Assembly: GCF_965233615.1 (NCBI RefSeq)
Contig: NZ_OZ247495.1
DNA from: Pelagibius sp028280305
GTDB lineage: Bacteria; Pseudomonadota; Alphaproteobacteria; Kiloniellales; Kiloniellaceae
Strand: one strand, 5' to 3'
DNA length: 64,000 bases
Every line of letters begins with the position of its first letter. Position 1 is the first letter of the stretch. The notes beneath the pieces were generated by a model that worked only from the letters and a program-made list of their open reading frames with translations, did not search any database and was not told where the DNA came from. A program made the translations under genes and the position numbers. This document shows positions 53,301 to 63,076 of the stretch, one piece after another.

Positions 53301-54503
53301 ATGTCCGTTGCCACTCCCTCTCTTGAGACGGCGAGCGAGCCGCGCAGGGTCACCGTTCTCGGCTCGACCGGATCGGTCGGCTGCAGCACCCTGGACCTGG
53401 TGGAGCGCAATCCCGATGCCTTTCAGGTCGAAGCGCTGACGGCAAACCGCTCGGTTTCGCGTCTGGCGGAACAGGCCCGGCGCTTCGGCGCCCGGCTCGC
53501 GGTCGTGGCGGACGATGACTGTTATCAAGATCTGAAAGACGCTCTCAGCGGCAGCGGTGTCGAAGCGGCGGCCGGCGCCGCCGCCGTCAGCGAAGCGGCT
53601 GCCCGGCCGGCGGACTGGGTTATGGCGGCGATTGTCGGTGCGGCTGGGCTGTCGCCGACCTTGTCGGCGATTCGCCAGGGGGGCATTGTCGGGCTCGCCA
53701 ACAAGGAAACCCTGGTCTGCGCCGGAAGCCTCATGACCGCCGAGGTGACGCGCTGCGGCGCTCAACTGCTGCCGGTGGACTCCGAGCACAATGCGATCTT
53801 CCAGGTCCTGGACCTGGATCAGCCGGACTCTGTGGACCGGCTCATCCTGACGGCCTCCGGGGGGCCTTTCCGCACCCTTGATCGGGCGCAGATGGCTGCG
53901 GTCACGCCGCAACAGGCCGTCGCCCACCCAAACTGGGACATGGGCGCGAAGATTTCGGTCGATTCCGCAACCATGATGAACAAGGGGCTGGAACTGATCG
54001 AGGCGCATTACCTCTTCAGGGTGCCGGAGGACCGCATCGACATTCTGGTGCACCCGCAGTCGGTGATCCACTCGATGGTGTCTTACATTGACGGCTCGGT
54101 ACTCGCCCAACTCGGCCTGCCGGATATGCGCACGCCGATCGCCTACGCTCTGGCCTGGCCGGAACGCATGGAGACACCGGTGGAACGGCTTGACCTTGCC
54201 GCCATTGCGCGGCTGGATTTCGAAGCGCCGGATGATCAGCGTTTTCCGGCCTTGGCCTTGGCCAGGGCCGCGCTGCGCGCCGGGGGAACCGTCCCGACCA
54301 CACTGAATGCGGCCAACGAGGAAGCTGTCGCAGCCTTTCTGGCCGGCCGCCTCGGGTTCGTTGAGATTGCCGAGGTGGTGGAGCAGACCCTGGCCGAGCA
54401 CCCCAGCGAGCCCTTGGGCGGGCTGGACGAACTGGCGGCCGCCGATGCCCGGGCACGGAAGACAGCGGCAAGGCTGCTTGAACAACGGGCTGCGCGGGCC
54501 TAA
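53301..54503 (+). CDS. dxr: 1-deoxy-D-xylulose 5-phosphate reductoisomerase
   Basis: Committed step of the MEP isoprenoid route that feeds UppS. NADPH-binding VLGSTGSVGCSTLDL is at about 19-33, NKETLV and the metal-site PVDSEHNAIFQ are present, and the flexible loop covers HPNWDMGAKISVDSATMMNKGLE. 400 residues from ATG 53301; the frame is open inside cdsA upstream but homology begins here. Confidence 0.96.
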   Translation: MSVATPSLETASEPRRVTVLGSTGSVGCSTLDLVERNPDAFQVEALTANRSVSRLAEQARRFGARLAVVADDDCYQDLKDALSGSGVEAAAGAAAVSEAAARPADWVMAAIVGAAGLSPTLSAIRQGGIVGLANKETLVCAGSLMTAEVTRCGAQLLPVDSEHNAIFQVLDLDQPDSVDRLILTASGGPFRTLDRAQMAAVTPQQAVAHPNWDMGAKISVDSATMMNKGLELIEAHYLFRVPEDRIDILVHPQSVIHSMVSYIDGSVLAQLGLPDMRTPIAYALAWPERMETPVERLDLAAIARLDFEAPDDQRFPALALARAALRAGGTVPTTLNAANEEAVAAFLAGRLGFVEIAEVVEQTLAEHPSEPLGGLDELAAADARARKTAARLLEQRAARA

Positions 54504-54642
54504 GTCCTTTTCTTGACAGCGGTTTTAGGGTATCACCGGGGACCCTTGCGGGTGCCCGGAGGAAGCCTTTTTCAGCCTTTTCGGCTGATGGGACCCAAGC
54601 CGCGGAAAGTTCAGAAACAACCTTAGGATTGTTTTGTAAGCT

Positions 54643-55779
54643 ATGGATTTCTCTGGCGGCCTCTACGGCTTCGGCATCCCCTTCCTGGTCATTCTGACGG
54701 CGTTGGTCTTCGTACACGAGCTTGGCCACTATCTCGTGGCGCGCTGGAACGGAGTCCGTGTCGAGGTCTTCTCCATCGGTTTCGGCCCGGAGATCTTCGG
54801 TTGGACCGATAAAGCCGGAACGCGTTGGAAATTCAGTGCCATACCACTTGGCGGCTACGTGAAGATGTTCGGCGATGCCAACGCGGCCAGTATGCCGGGC
54901 GAGGAAAGCCAGGGCTTGAGCGAGGCGGAACGGGCCGTGGCTTTTCCGCACAAACGTCTGGGGCAGCGTGTCTGGATCGTCGCGGCCGGGCCGATTGCCA
55001 ACTTCCTTTTCGCCATCGTCATCCTGGCGGGGCTTTTCAGCATTGTCGGCCAGCCGTTTACACCGGCGGTCGTCGGAGCCGTGGTGCCGGGTTCGGCGGC
55101 GGAGACGGCGGGATTCCAGCCGGATGACCAGATCATAGAGGTCAACGGCACCTCGGTTCAGCGCTTCGAGGAACTGCAGCGCATTGTCGGACTGCGGCCC
55201 GGCGAGACCCTTGAGATCGTGCTTTTGCGTGATGGGGCGGAGGTCGAACTGGTTGCGACTCCGGCTCGGGTGGAGCGGGAAAACGGTTTGGGCGAGATAC
55301 AGGAGGTTGGTCAGCTTGGTATCCAGCGCAGCGGCAATGCCTTTATCCGCCATGACCCGCTGACGGCGGTTTGGCAGGCCAGCCGCGAAACGGTTTCCAT
55401 TGTAAGTCAGACCTTTACGGCACTCGGTCAGATCATCAGAGGCGACCGCGGGGCTGACGAATTGGGCGGCCCGATCCGGATCGCGCAGATGTCGGGGCAG
55501 GTGGCGGAGAACGGGTTGCCGCAAGCGATTTTCTTTGCCGCTGTGCTCTCGATCAATCTCGGGCTTATCAACCTGTTTCCGGTCCCGATGCTCGACGGCG
55601 GCCATCTGCTGTTTTACGCCATTGAAGGCCTGCGCGGCCGCCCATTGGGGGAAAGAGCCCAAGAATACGGTTTTCGGATTGGACTGGCTCTGGTATTGAC
55701 GTTGATGGTTTTTGTGACCTGGAACGACCTTTTACGTTTCGAGACTTTAGTGAGTTTTGTTAAAGGACTGGTCACCTAA
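54643..55779 (+). CDS. rseP: RIP metalloprotease RseP
   Basis: Site-2 intramembrane zinc protease that cuts anti-sigma factors and signal peptide remnants. HELGH with H25, E26 and H29 lies in the first helix, and the third ligand D318 is in MLDGGH. One PDZ domain (about 125-205) sits between. 378 residues is the alphaproteobacterial length; the enteric protein has two PDZ domains. The 139-bp gap from dxr contains a small TCAGCC/GGCTGA stem. Confidence 0.95.
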   Translation: MDFSGGLYGFGIPFLVILTALVFVHELGHYLVARWNGVRVEVFSIGFGPEIFGWTDKAGTRWKFSAIPLGGYVKMFGDANAASMPGEESQGLSEAERAVAFPHKRLGQRVWIVAAGPIANFLFAIVILAGLFSIVGQPFTPAVVGAVVPGSAAETAGFQPDDQIIEVNGTSVQRFEELQRIVGLRPGETLEIVLLRDGAEVELVATPARVERENGLGEIQEVGQLGIQRSGNAFIRHDPLTAVWQASRETVSIVSQTFTALGQIIRGDRGADELGGPIRIAQMSGQVAENGLPQAIFFAAVLSINLGLINLFPVPMLDGGHLLFYAIEGLRGRPLGERAQEYGFRIGLALVLTLMVFVTWNDLLRFETLVSFVKGLVT

Positions 55780-55814
55780 CGCACCAGTGCCACCGGGGGA
55801 AGGAACAGGGTAAC

Positions 55815-58115
55815 GTGTGTCGCGGACGGTTGTTCGTTGCGGTTATGGTGTGCCTGCTGTCGAGTGCAGTGTGGTTCGGCCAGGCGGAGTCGGTATTCGG
55901 CCAATCCTTACTGTCGGGTGGTCGCATTGACTCGATAAGAGTTGAAGGAACCCAGCGCATCGAGGCGGCTACGGTTCGCTCTTATATGCGGGTCAATCCC
56001 GGCGATCCTTTCGATCCTGTGCGCCTCGATACTTCCCTCAAGAACCTGTTTTCAACCGGTCTGTTCGCGGACGTGACGTTGCGGCGGGAGGGAGATGTCC
56101 TGATCGTTGTGGTGGCCGAGAATCCGATCGTCAATCGCATTGCTTTTGAGGGCAATCGCCGGATCGACGACGAAACCCTGCAACAGGAGGTCGAGCTGCG
56201 GCCCCGCGTGGTTTTCACGCGAACCAAGGCGCAGAGCGACACCAACCGCATTCTGGAGATCTACCGCCGCTCCGGCCGTTTCGCCACGACGGTGGAACCC
56301 AAGGTCATCCAGCTTGAGCAGAACCGCGTCGACCTTGCGTTCGAAATCAACGAAGGTCCGTTGACCAGCATTCGTTCGATCAATTTCATCGGCAACAAGG
56401 AATTCTCGGATTCCTCTTTGCGCGATGAGGTGACGACGTCAGAGGCATCGTTCTGGAACTTCTTTTCCAATACGGATACCTACGATCCGGATCGGCTGAC
56501 TTTCGACCGCGAACTGCTGCGCCGGTTCTATCTGAACGAGGGTTACGCCGACTTCCGCGTTGCCTCCGTCGTTGCCGAACTGACGCCGGACAATCAGGAC
56601 TTCATCGTAACGTTCACGGTGGAAGAGGGGCCGCGCTATCGCTTCGGGACGATTGGCCTGGAAACAACACTGCGCAATCTTGACCCCGAGATACTGCGCG
56701 GCGAATTGACCACTTTTGAGGGTGATTGGTACGACGCCAGCGAAGTGGACAAGTCGATCGAGGCCCTGACCGAAGCTGTCGGCGACTTTGGCTTTGCCTT
56801 TGTCGATGTTCGGCCGCGGGTTCAGAGAGACCGCGAAAACCTCACCATCGATCTCGTCTTTGACATCCAGGAAGGCCCCAAGGTCTTTGTGGAGCGCATC
56901 GATATCGAAGGGAACACCCGCACCTTGGATCGCGTTATCAGGCGTGAATTCCGATTGGTTGAGGGGGATGCCTTTAACAGCTCGAAGCTGCGCCGCTCCC
57001 GACAGCGGGTGCAAAACCTTGGTTTCTTCAAGACGGTTACGGTCGAAAATCAGCCGGGCAGTTCTCCGGACCGGACGGTTGTGAAAGTCGAGGTCGAAGA
57101 GCAGTCGACCGGCGACCTGACGTTCGGCGCCGGCTTTTCATCGGCTGATGGCCCGATCGGCAACATCGGCATCCGTGAACGCAATCTCTTGGGACGCGGT
57201 CAGGACCTTCGCCTGAGTTTCACCCTTGCCGGTGAAGCGTCGGAGATCGACTTCAGCTTCACGGAACCCTACTTTCTCGACCGCAACCTCGCCGCGGGTA
57301 TCGATCTGTTCCGCACGACCGACGACCGAGACGACGAAAGCTCGTTTGAGGAAGAGCGGCTCGGCGGCTCCGTCCGCGCCGGCTTTGATCTCACCGAGAA
57401 CGTTCGTAATGTCGTTCGCTACACCGTTGAGAGTCGTGACATTACCGACGTTGACAGCGACGCCTCTTTGCTGGTTCGTTCTGAAGAAGGCGAAACCCTT
57501 CGTTCGAGCATCAGCAACGAACTGACCTACGACACGCGGGATTCGCGTTTTGACGCCCGAGAGGGTGTCATCGGGCGCCTGCGTACGGAGTTTACCGGCC
57601 TGGGCGGTGACGTGACCTTCGTGAAGGCCTCTGTCAGCGGCGGCTACTTCTATACAGTCTTTGACGACTACACGATTTCAACGCGCGGGTCGGCAGGTAC
57701 CATTGCCGGCGTCGGTGATGACACCCGCATTTCGGATCGTTTTTTCCGCGGCGGCGGTAATCCACGTGGTTTTGAATTCGGCGGCATCGGCCCGCGCGAC
57801 CGCAACACCGGAGATGCGCTCGGTGGCAAGCATTTCTACACCGGTACCGTGGAGATGGCGTTCCCTCTGTCGCTGCCTTTCGACCTGGATGTCCGGGGGC
57901 GCTTTTTCACCGACGTGGGCGCGGCTTGGGATATCGACGACAACAGCATTCCGGTTGTCGTTGACGATTCCAGCAGTCCTCGCGTTACGGTCGGCACCGG
58001 CATTTCATGGAATTCACCCTTTGGGCCGGTGGTCTTGGACCTGGGTGTTGCCGTGGTCAAAGAGGACTTCGACGAAACCGAGATCCTCAGCTTCAGCTTT
58101 GGAACACAGTTTTAA
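55815..58115 (+). CDS. bamA: Outer membrane protein assembly factor BamA
   Basis: Central component that inserts beta-barrel proteins into the outer membrane. Signal peptide to about residue 30 (MCRGRLFVAVMVCLLSS), then five POTRA domains (about 37-435) and a 16-strand barrel to the C-terminal SFSFGTQF with the expected terminal Phe. The lid signature FFRGGGNPRGFEFGGIGPRD is present (RGF/Y-type motif). 766 residues. Start GTG after AGGGTAAC. Followed by its client chaperone skp. Confidence 0.95.
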   Translation: MCRGRLFVAVMVCLLSSAVWFGQAESVFGQSLLSGGRIDSIRVEGTQRIEAATVRSYMRVNPGDPFDPVRLDTSLKNLFSTGLFADVTLRREGDVLIVVVAENPIVNRIAFEGNRRIDDETLQQEVELRPRVVFTRTKAQSDTNRILEIYRRSGRFATTVEPKVIQLEQNRVDLAFEINEGPLTSIRSINFIGNKEFSDSSLRDEVTTSEASFWNFFSNTDTYDPDRLTFDRELLRRFYLNEGYADFRVASVVAELTPDNQDFIVTFTVEEGPRYRFGTIGLETTLRNLDPEILRGELTTFEGDWYDASEVDKSIEALTEAVGDFGFAFVDVRPRVQRDRENLTIDLVFDIQEGPKVFVERIDIEGNTRTLDRVIRREFRLVEGDAFNSSKLRRSRQRVQNLGFFKTVTVENQPGSSPDRTVVKVEVEEQSTGDLTFGAGFSSADGPIGNIGIRERNLLGRGQDLRLSFTLAGEASEIDFSFTEPYFLDRNLAAGIDLFRTTDDRDDESSFEEERLGGSVRAGFDLTENVRNVVRYTVESRDITDVDSDASLLVRSEEGETLRSSISNELTYDTRDSRFDAREGVIGRLRTEFTGLGGDVTFVKASVSGGYFYTVFDDYTISTRGSAGTIAGVGDDTRISDRFFRGGGNPRGFEFGGIGPRDRNTGDALGGKHFYTGTVEMAFPLSLPFDLDVRGRFFTDVGAAWDIDDNSIPVVVDDSSSPRVTVGTGISWNSPFGPVVLDLGVAVVKEDFDETEILSFSFGTQF

Positions 58116-58120
58116 GAAAC

Positions 58121-58717
58121 ATGACCTGCTTATGCAGCTGGCTTTGGCGCACTGCCGCGGTGCTCCTGCTGGCGGTGAACCTGCCGATGGCCGCGCAGGG
58201 TCAGACGGAGCCCGTTCAGTCTGACCGGACGCAGCTCGACCGCGCGCCGCTGATCGGCGTTGTCGACATCCAATCCGTTCTGCGCGAATCGATCGCCGTA
58301 AAGGCTCTGGCCCAACGTGTGGAAATCGCAAGACAGGCTGCGCAACAATCCATGCTCGATCGCGAGGAAGCGCTCAGGGCGGCCGATGTAGAGCTTGCCC
58401 AGAGGCGCGCATCGCTCTCCTCGGAAGACTATCTGAGTGAACGCAGCAGGCTGGAGACACAAGGGGTGGCGCTGCAGCGGGAGATGCAGACCGAGCGCCG
58501 GCGTTTGGATCAGCTTTTCAGTCAGGGAATGGCGGAAGTGCAGCAGGTTCTTTTGACGATTTCCCAGGAAATTGCCAGAGAGCGCAACCTGGACGTTATT
58601 CTGGCCAAGACCACTGTGATCATCGTGAAATCGGAGTTCGACTACACCGAGGAAGCCTTGAAAAGGCTGAACGCAAGGCTTACCGATGTTTCTTCGTCGG
58701 CACCACCGGCAAACTGA
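58121..58717 (+). CDS. skp: OmpH/Skp family periplasmic chaperone
   Basis: Periplasmic holdase that carries unfolded outer membrane proteins to BamA. Signal peptide MTCLCSWLWRTAAVLLLAV with cleavage near A-A-Q-G; then LIGVVDIQSVLRES and a long charged coiled coil from about 70 to 150, ending with LDVILAKTTVIIVKSEFDYTEE. 198 residues. Five bases after bamA. Confidence 0.9.
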   Translation: MTCLCSWLWRTAAVLLLAVNLPMAAQGQTEPVQSDRTQLDRAPLIGVVDIQSVLRESIAVKALAQRVEIARQAAQQSMLDREEALRAADVELAQRRASLSSEDYLSERSRLETQGVALQREMQTERRRLDQLFSQGMAEVQQVLLTISQEIARERNLDVILAKTTVIIVKSEFDYTEEALKRLNARLTDVSSSAPPAN

Positions 58718-58771
58718 CAGCGGATTCGGCAAAGCTGATATGGTGCCGAGGGGAGAAGACTAGGGTGGGTC

Positions 58772-59806
58772 ATGGCAGATAGCCGCTTTTTCAAGGTCAC
58801 GGGTCCTTTCACGCTTTCCCGTCTGGCAGAGATCGCAGAGGCCGAGTTACAGCCGGATGTCGATGGTGAAACCCTGTTCTCCGACGTCGCACCACTGGAC
58901 GTTGCCGGTCCGGACGACGTCAGTTTTCTGGACAACCGCAGCTACATCGGCCAGTTCATGGAAAGCGGTGCCGGGGCCTGCATCGTTGATCCTGAATTTG
59001 CCGACCGCGCACCTAAGGGTATGCGCCTGTTGCTGACGCGGCGGCCGTATCGCGGCTATGCCAAGGTTGCCCAAGCCTTCTACCCGGTGGTCGCCGCACG
59101 ACCGGGTGTCCACCCTTCGGCGCAGGTCGATCCTTCCGCGGAGTTAGGGGACGGCTGTGAACTGGGGCCTGGTGTGGTTGTCGGCGCCGAGGCCAGGATC
59201 GGTCGGGCCTGCCGGATCGAGGCGAATGCCGTAATCGGCGATGCTGTCGAGATCGGCGATGGTACGGTGGTCGGACCCAACGCTTCTCTGGCTTTTTGCG
59301 TGATTGGGCGCGCCTGTCAGATTCACGCTGGGGCCCGTATCGGAACACGGGGATTCGGCTTCTCCATGGACCCGGAAGGCTTCGTCGATGTCCCTCAACT
59401 GGGCCGGGTCCTGGTGGAGGACGGTGTTGAAATCGGGGCAAACAGCACGATTGATCGGGGGGCCGGACCAGATACGGTTATCGGTGCCGGAGCGAAGATT
59501 GATAATCTCGTACAGATCGGGCACAACGTGCAGATTGGCCGCGGTTGCGTGCTTGTGGCCCAGTCCGGTGTGGCGGGCAGCACGGTCCTGCAGGACTTTG
59601 TTGCGGTCGCTGCGCAAGCCGGCGTTTCGGGTCATCTGAAGATTGGGGCGGGTGCCCGGATCGGGGCCAAGGCGGGTGTCATGCGTGATATTCCCGGCGG
59701 CATGACAGTTCTGGGAAGCCCGGCCCGGCCGGTGAGGGAGTTCTTTCGGCTCTGTGCGATTTGGGAACGCCAGCTGAAAGCAAGAGGCAGGAAAAAGGAT
59801 GAGTGA
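58772..59806 (+). CDS. lpxD: UDP-3-O-acylglucosamine N-acyltransferase
   Basis: Third step of lipid A synthesis, adding the N-linked acyl chain. N-terminal uridine-binding domain (DVSFLDNRSYIGQ), then a left-handed beta helix of hexapeptide repeats from about 115 to 300, with catalytic H251 in QIGHNVQIG. 344 residues. Eight-base overlap with fabZ. Confidence 0.95.
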   Translation: MADSRFFKVTGPFTLSRLAEIAEAELQPDVDGETLFSDVAPLDVAGPDDVSFLDNRSYIGQFMESGAGACIVDPEFADRAPKGMRLLLTRRPYRGYAKVAQAFYPVVAARPGVHPSAQVDPSAELGDGCELGPGVVVGAEARIGRACRIEANAVIGDAVEIGDGTVVGPNASLAFCVIGRACQIHAGARIGTRGFGFSMDPEGFVDVPQLGRVLVEDGVEIGANSTIDRGAGPDTVIGAGAKIDNLVQIGHNVQIGRGCVLVAQSGVAGSTVLQDFVAVAAQAGVSGHLKIGAGARIGAKAGVMRDIPGGMTVLGSPARPVREFFRLCAIWERQLKARGRKKDE

Positions 59807-60269
59807 ACAGACCACAGATCAGGATGTCGCCGGTAGCCTGGATGTGCAGCAGATCATGGATCTGCTGCCGCATCGCTATCCGTTTCTGATGATCGATCGT
59901 GTTGAGGACATCGTCCTCCATGAATCGGCAACCGGAATCAAGAACGTCACCATCAACGAGCCGTTCTTCCTGGGGCACTTCCCGGAACGCGCCGTGATGC
60001 CCGGTGTCTTGATCGTTGAGGCGATGGCGCAGACGGCAGCGGCGATGATCATGTATTCGCTCGGCGAGGAGGCCCACGGCAAGCCGGTCTATTTCATGAC
60101 GGTCGACGGTGCCCGTTTCCGCAAGCCTGTAGTGCCCGGCGATAGCTTGAGAATCCATGTTAAGCGGGTGCAGAACCGCCGAAACGTCTGGAAGTTCACA
60201 GGGGAAGCGAAGGTTGACGGCACTTTGGTCGCCAGCGCCAGTTACTCTGCGATGATCATGGATTACTGA
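59799..60269 (+). CDS. fabZ: 3-hydroxyacyl-ACP dehydratase FabZ
   Basis: Dehydrates 3-hydroxyacyl-ACP in fatty acid elongation and competes with LpxA/LpxD for that substrate. Hotdog fold with catalytic H60 in FLGHFPERAVMPGV and E74 in VEAMAQ, and LPHRYPFLMIDRV before. 156 residues. Overlaps lpxD and lpxA (TGATG), so the balance of these enzymes is set in one transcript. Confidence 0.97.
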   Translation: MSEQTTDQDVAGSLDVQQIMDLLPHRYPFLMIDRVEDIVLHESATGIKNVTINEPFFLGHFPERAVMPGVLIVEAMAQTAAAMIMYSLGEEAHGKPVYFMTVDGARFRKPVVPGDSLRIHVKRVQNRRNVWKFTGEAKVDGTLVASASYSAMIMDY

Positions 60270-61063
60270 TGCCCGAGATCCACTCGACCGCGATCATCGA
60301 TCCCGGTGCCCAGATTGCCGAAACTTGCCAGATAGGCCCCTACTGTATCGTGGGGCCGCATGTCGTGCTTGGGGACGCGGTCAAGCTTCACAGCCACGTG
60401 GTGATCGAAGGGCGCACGACCATTGGCGCCAGGACCACCATTCTGCCTTTCAGTTCCATCGGCCAGACGCCGCAAGACCTCAAGTACCGCGGCGAACCTT
60501 CCGAGTTGCACATCGGCACGGACAACACGATCCGCGAACACGTTACCATGAACACCGGCACCGAGGGCGGCGGCATGGTGACAAGGGTCGGCAACGGCGG
60601 GTTGTTCATGCCTGGCTCGCACGTGGCGCATGACTGCCAGATCGGTAACAAGGTGATCCTGGCAAACAACTGCACCCTGGCCGGCCATGTCATCATTGAG
60701 GACAATGCCATTCTCGGCGGTCTCACCGGGGTTCAGCAATTCGTTCGCGTGGGCCGTAACGCCATGCTGGGCGCCATGGTGGGAACGAAGCACGACGTCA
60801 TTCCTTTCGGGATCGTCATGGCCCGCCCGACCAGGTTGGACGGCCTGAACCTGGTGGGATTGAAACGTGCCGGGGTTCCGACTCAGGAGATACAAGCCTT
60901 GAAGAAGGCCTATGACGTTCTCTTCACCGAAGAGGGCGGCACCCTGACGGAGCGCATGGATGAGGTCGAAGAATCGTTCGGTGGCAATGGCACCGTCGAT
61001 ACCCTTCTGGAATTCCTGCGGGTCGAGACCGGCCGCCCGATCCTGCGCCCGGACGAATACTGA
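60269..61063 (+). CDS. lpxA: UDP-N-acetylglucosamine acyltransferase
   Basis: First step of lipid A synthesis. Hexapeptide beta helix with catalytic H121 in SHVAHDCQIG, and the chain-length pocket just after it; C-terminal helical domain. 264 residues. The acyl chain length preference cannot be safely read off. One-base overlap with fabZ and with lpxI. Confidence 0.97.
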   Translation: MPEIHSTAIIDPGAQIAETCQIGPYCIVGPHVVLGDAVKLHSHVVIEGRTTIGARTTILPFSSIGQTPQDLKYRGEPSELHIGTDNTIREHVTMNTGTEGGGMVTRVGNGGLFMPGSHVAHDCQIGNKVILANNCTLAGHVIIEDNAILGGLTGVQQFVRVGRNAMLGAMVGTKHDVIPFGIVMARPTRLDGLNLVGLKRAGVPTQEIQALKKAYDVLFTEEGGTLTERMDEVEESFGGNGTVDTLLEFLRVETGRPILRPDEY

Positions 61064-61884
61064 TGTCCGGACCGCTGGGCATCCTTGCTGGCGGCGGTCA
61101 CCTTCCGCGTCGGCTGGTTGAACTCTGCCAATCCGATGGGCGCGGCGCCTTCGTTGTCGCCATCGAAGACAATACGGAGGCTTCCACCGTCGAGGGGGTC
61201 GACCATCTCTGGATCAAGTTGGGACAGACCAAGCGGGCCCTGGATGCACTGCGCGGGGCGGGGGTCAGCGAACTGGTCATGATCGGACCGGTTAAGCGGC
61301 CAACTCTTTCGGAGTTGCGGCCCGATGCCTATACCTTAAAGGCGCTCACCAAGATCAAGTTTAACCGGCTCGGCGACGATGGCATCCTCGGAACGCTGGT
61401 GAAAACCCTGGAAACCGAGGGCTTCACGGTGCGGGGCGTCGATGAGTTGATGGGTGATCTTCTGGCGGTTGCCGGGCCCTACGGGCGTTGCGTTCCGGAT
61501 GAACAGGCCCAGTCCGACATCGAGCGGGGGATCGCCGTTGTTCAGGCGATGGGCGCTGCGGATGTCGGCCAGGCGACGGTCATTCAGAACGGTATCGTTC
61601 TGGGTGTCGAGGCGACGGAAGGTACGGACGCTTTGCTGGAGCGCTGCGGTCCGCTGCGGCGCGACGGGCTGGGCGGTGTTCTTGTCAAGCTGAGCAAGCC
61701 GGGCCAGGAGCGTCGGGCCGATCTTCCCACGGTCGGCGTGAAGACCGTCGAGGCTGCTGCAGCGGCCGGGCTGCGCGGCATCGCCATAGAGGCCGGCGGT
61801 ACCCTGGTCGTCGATACCGATGCGGTGGCCCGCGCCGCGGACCGGGCCGGCCTGTTCCTTGTCGGCATCGACCTTTCGGTATGA
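61063..61884 (+). CDS. lpxI: UDP-2,3-diacylglucosamine diphosphatase LpxI
   Basis: Hydrolyses UDP-2,3-diacylglucosamine to lipid X, replacing the unrelated LpxH, as usual in alphaproteobacteria. 273 residues; N-terminal LGILAGGGHLPRRL, central KIKFNRLGDDGILGTLV, and the C-terminal catalytic domain with RADLPTVGVKTVE and AGLRGIAIEAGGTLV. Lies between lpxA and lpxB with one- and four-base overlaps. Confidence 0.95.
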   Translation: MSGPLGILAGGGHLPRRLVELCQSDGRGAFVVAIEDNTEASTVEGVDHLWIKLGQTKRALDALRGAGVSELVMIGPVKRPTLSELRPDAYTLKALTKIKFNRLGDDGILGTLVKTLETEGFTVRGVDELMGDLLAVAGPYGRCVPDEQAQSDIERGIAVVQAMGAADVGQATVIQNGIVLGVEATEGTDALLERCGPLRRDGLGGVLVKLSKPGQERRADLPTVGVKTVEAAAAAGLRGIAIEAGGTLVVDTDAVARAADRAGLFLVGIDLSV

Positions 61885-63050
61885 CTGCCACCGCAGGTCG
61901 GCATGACGGACCGCTGGTTTTCCTGATCGCCGGGGAGCCGTCGGGCGATCTGCTGGGCGGCCGCCTGATGGCGGCGCTGCGCGAAGAAACCGGCGGCGCC
62001 ATCCGCTTCGCCGGCATCGGCGGCGAAGAGATGACCAAGCAGGGTCTGAAGAGCCTCTATCCGATTCACGAGTTTGCCGTGATGGGCTTTATCGAGGTCC
62101 TGCCGCATCTCCTCAAGATCATCCTGCGCATTCGGCAAACGGCCGCGGCGGTACGGTCGCTGCGCCCTGATGTGCTGGTTACCATCGACTCACCGTCCTT
62201 CACCCTGGAAGTGGCTCAGAGCCTGAAGGGCGAGGGCATACCGCTGGTGCACTATGTGGCACCCCAGGTCTGGGCCTGGAAGGCCGGGCGGGCCAAGCGT
62301 ATGGCGCGTTATCTCGACCGCATCCTGGCCTTGCTTCCTTTCGAGCCGCCGCTGTTTGAAAAACACGGTCTGAAGACCCGCTTCGTCGGGCACCCGGCTG
62401 TCGAGCTTGCGCAGAGCGAAGAGGAACGTCTGGCCGACCCTCTTCCCGAGGCAGGTAAGGGGCCGCTTCTGGCGGTCCTGCCCGGCAGCCGCAAGGGCGA
62501 GGTCGGCAAGCTGATGCCGATCTTCAGGGCGACCGTTGCCGTTCTTGCCGAGCGGCATCCGGGGTTGCGGGTGGTCATACCAACGGTGGAGACGGTCGAA
62601 GCCGCTGTCCGCGAGCAGGCCGCGTCCTGGACCGTGCCGGTGGAGGTTGTGCGCGGCGCCGCGGCGAAGCACGCCGCCTTTGCCGAGGCCCAGGTCGCTC
62701 TCGCAGCGTCGGGTACTGTTGCCCTTGAACTGGCCGTCGCAGGCGTGCCCACCGTCATTGCCTATCGCCTGACCGGGATCGGCAGCCTGTTCTCCGCCAA
62801 GCTTCTAAGAGTTCCCTTTGTCAGCCTGGTGAACCTGATTGCCGGCAGGATGATACAGCCGGAATTCCTGCAGGGTGAGTGCCGGGTGGAAAATCTGATT
62901 GAGCCGGTCGACAGCCTGCTGCGTGACCCCGCAGCCCGCCGGACCCAGCGTGAAGCCTATCTCGACGTTGTCCACGTATTAAGACCTGTAGACGCCTCAC
63001 CCAGCCGCTGTGCGGCACGCGAGATCATTGGTCTGCTCGCGGAGAGGTGA
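61881..63050 (+). CDS. lpxB: Lipid-A-disaccharide synthase
   Basis: GT19 glycosyltransferase joining lipid X to UDP-diacylglucosamine at the inner membrane. Motifs: IAGEPSGDLLGGRLM, VLVTIDSPSF, HYVAPQVWAWKAGRAKRMARY, LLAVLPGSRKGEV and LAASGTVALELAVAGVPTVIAYR. 389 residues. ATGA overlap with lpxI. Last gene of the cluster; in many relatives citrate synthase follows, here a transporter does. Confidence 0.96.
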   Translation: MTATAGRHDGPLVFLIAGEPSGDLLGGRLMAALREETGGAIRFAGIGGEEMTKQGLKSLYPIHEFAVMGFIEVLPHLLKIILRIRQTAAAVRSLRPDVLVTIDSPSFTLEVAQSLKGEGIPLVHYVAPQVWAWKAGRAKRMARYLDRILALLPFEPPLFEKHGLKTRFVGHPAVELAQSEEERLADPLPEAGKGPLLAVLPGSRKGEVGKLMPIFRATVAVLAERHPGLRVVIPTVETVEAAVREQAASWTVPVEVVRGAAAKHAAFAEAQVALAASGTVALELAVAGVPTVIAYRLTGIGSLFSAKLLRVPFVSLVNLIAGRMIQPEFLQGECRVENLIEPVDSLLRDPAARRTQREAYLDVVHVLRPVDASPSRCAAREIIGLLAER

Positions 63051-63076
63051 GCCTCAGGGTTCGTGGAGTAGGTCAG

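Noticed and set aside
54504..54642. TTGACA-like promoter before rseP
   Set aside because: A -35 match exists at about 54513 but no -10 element at 16-18 bases.
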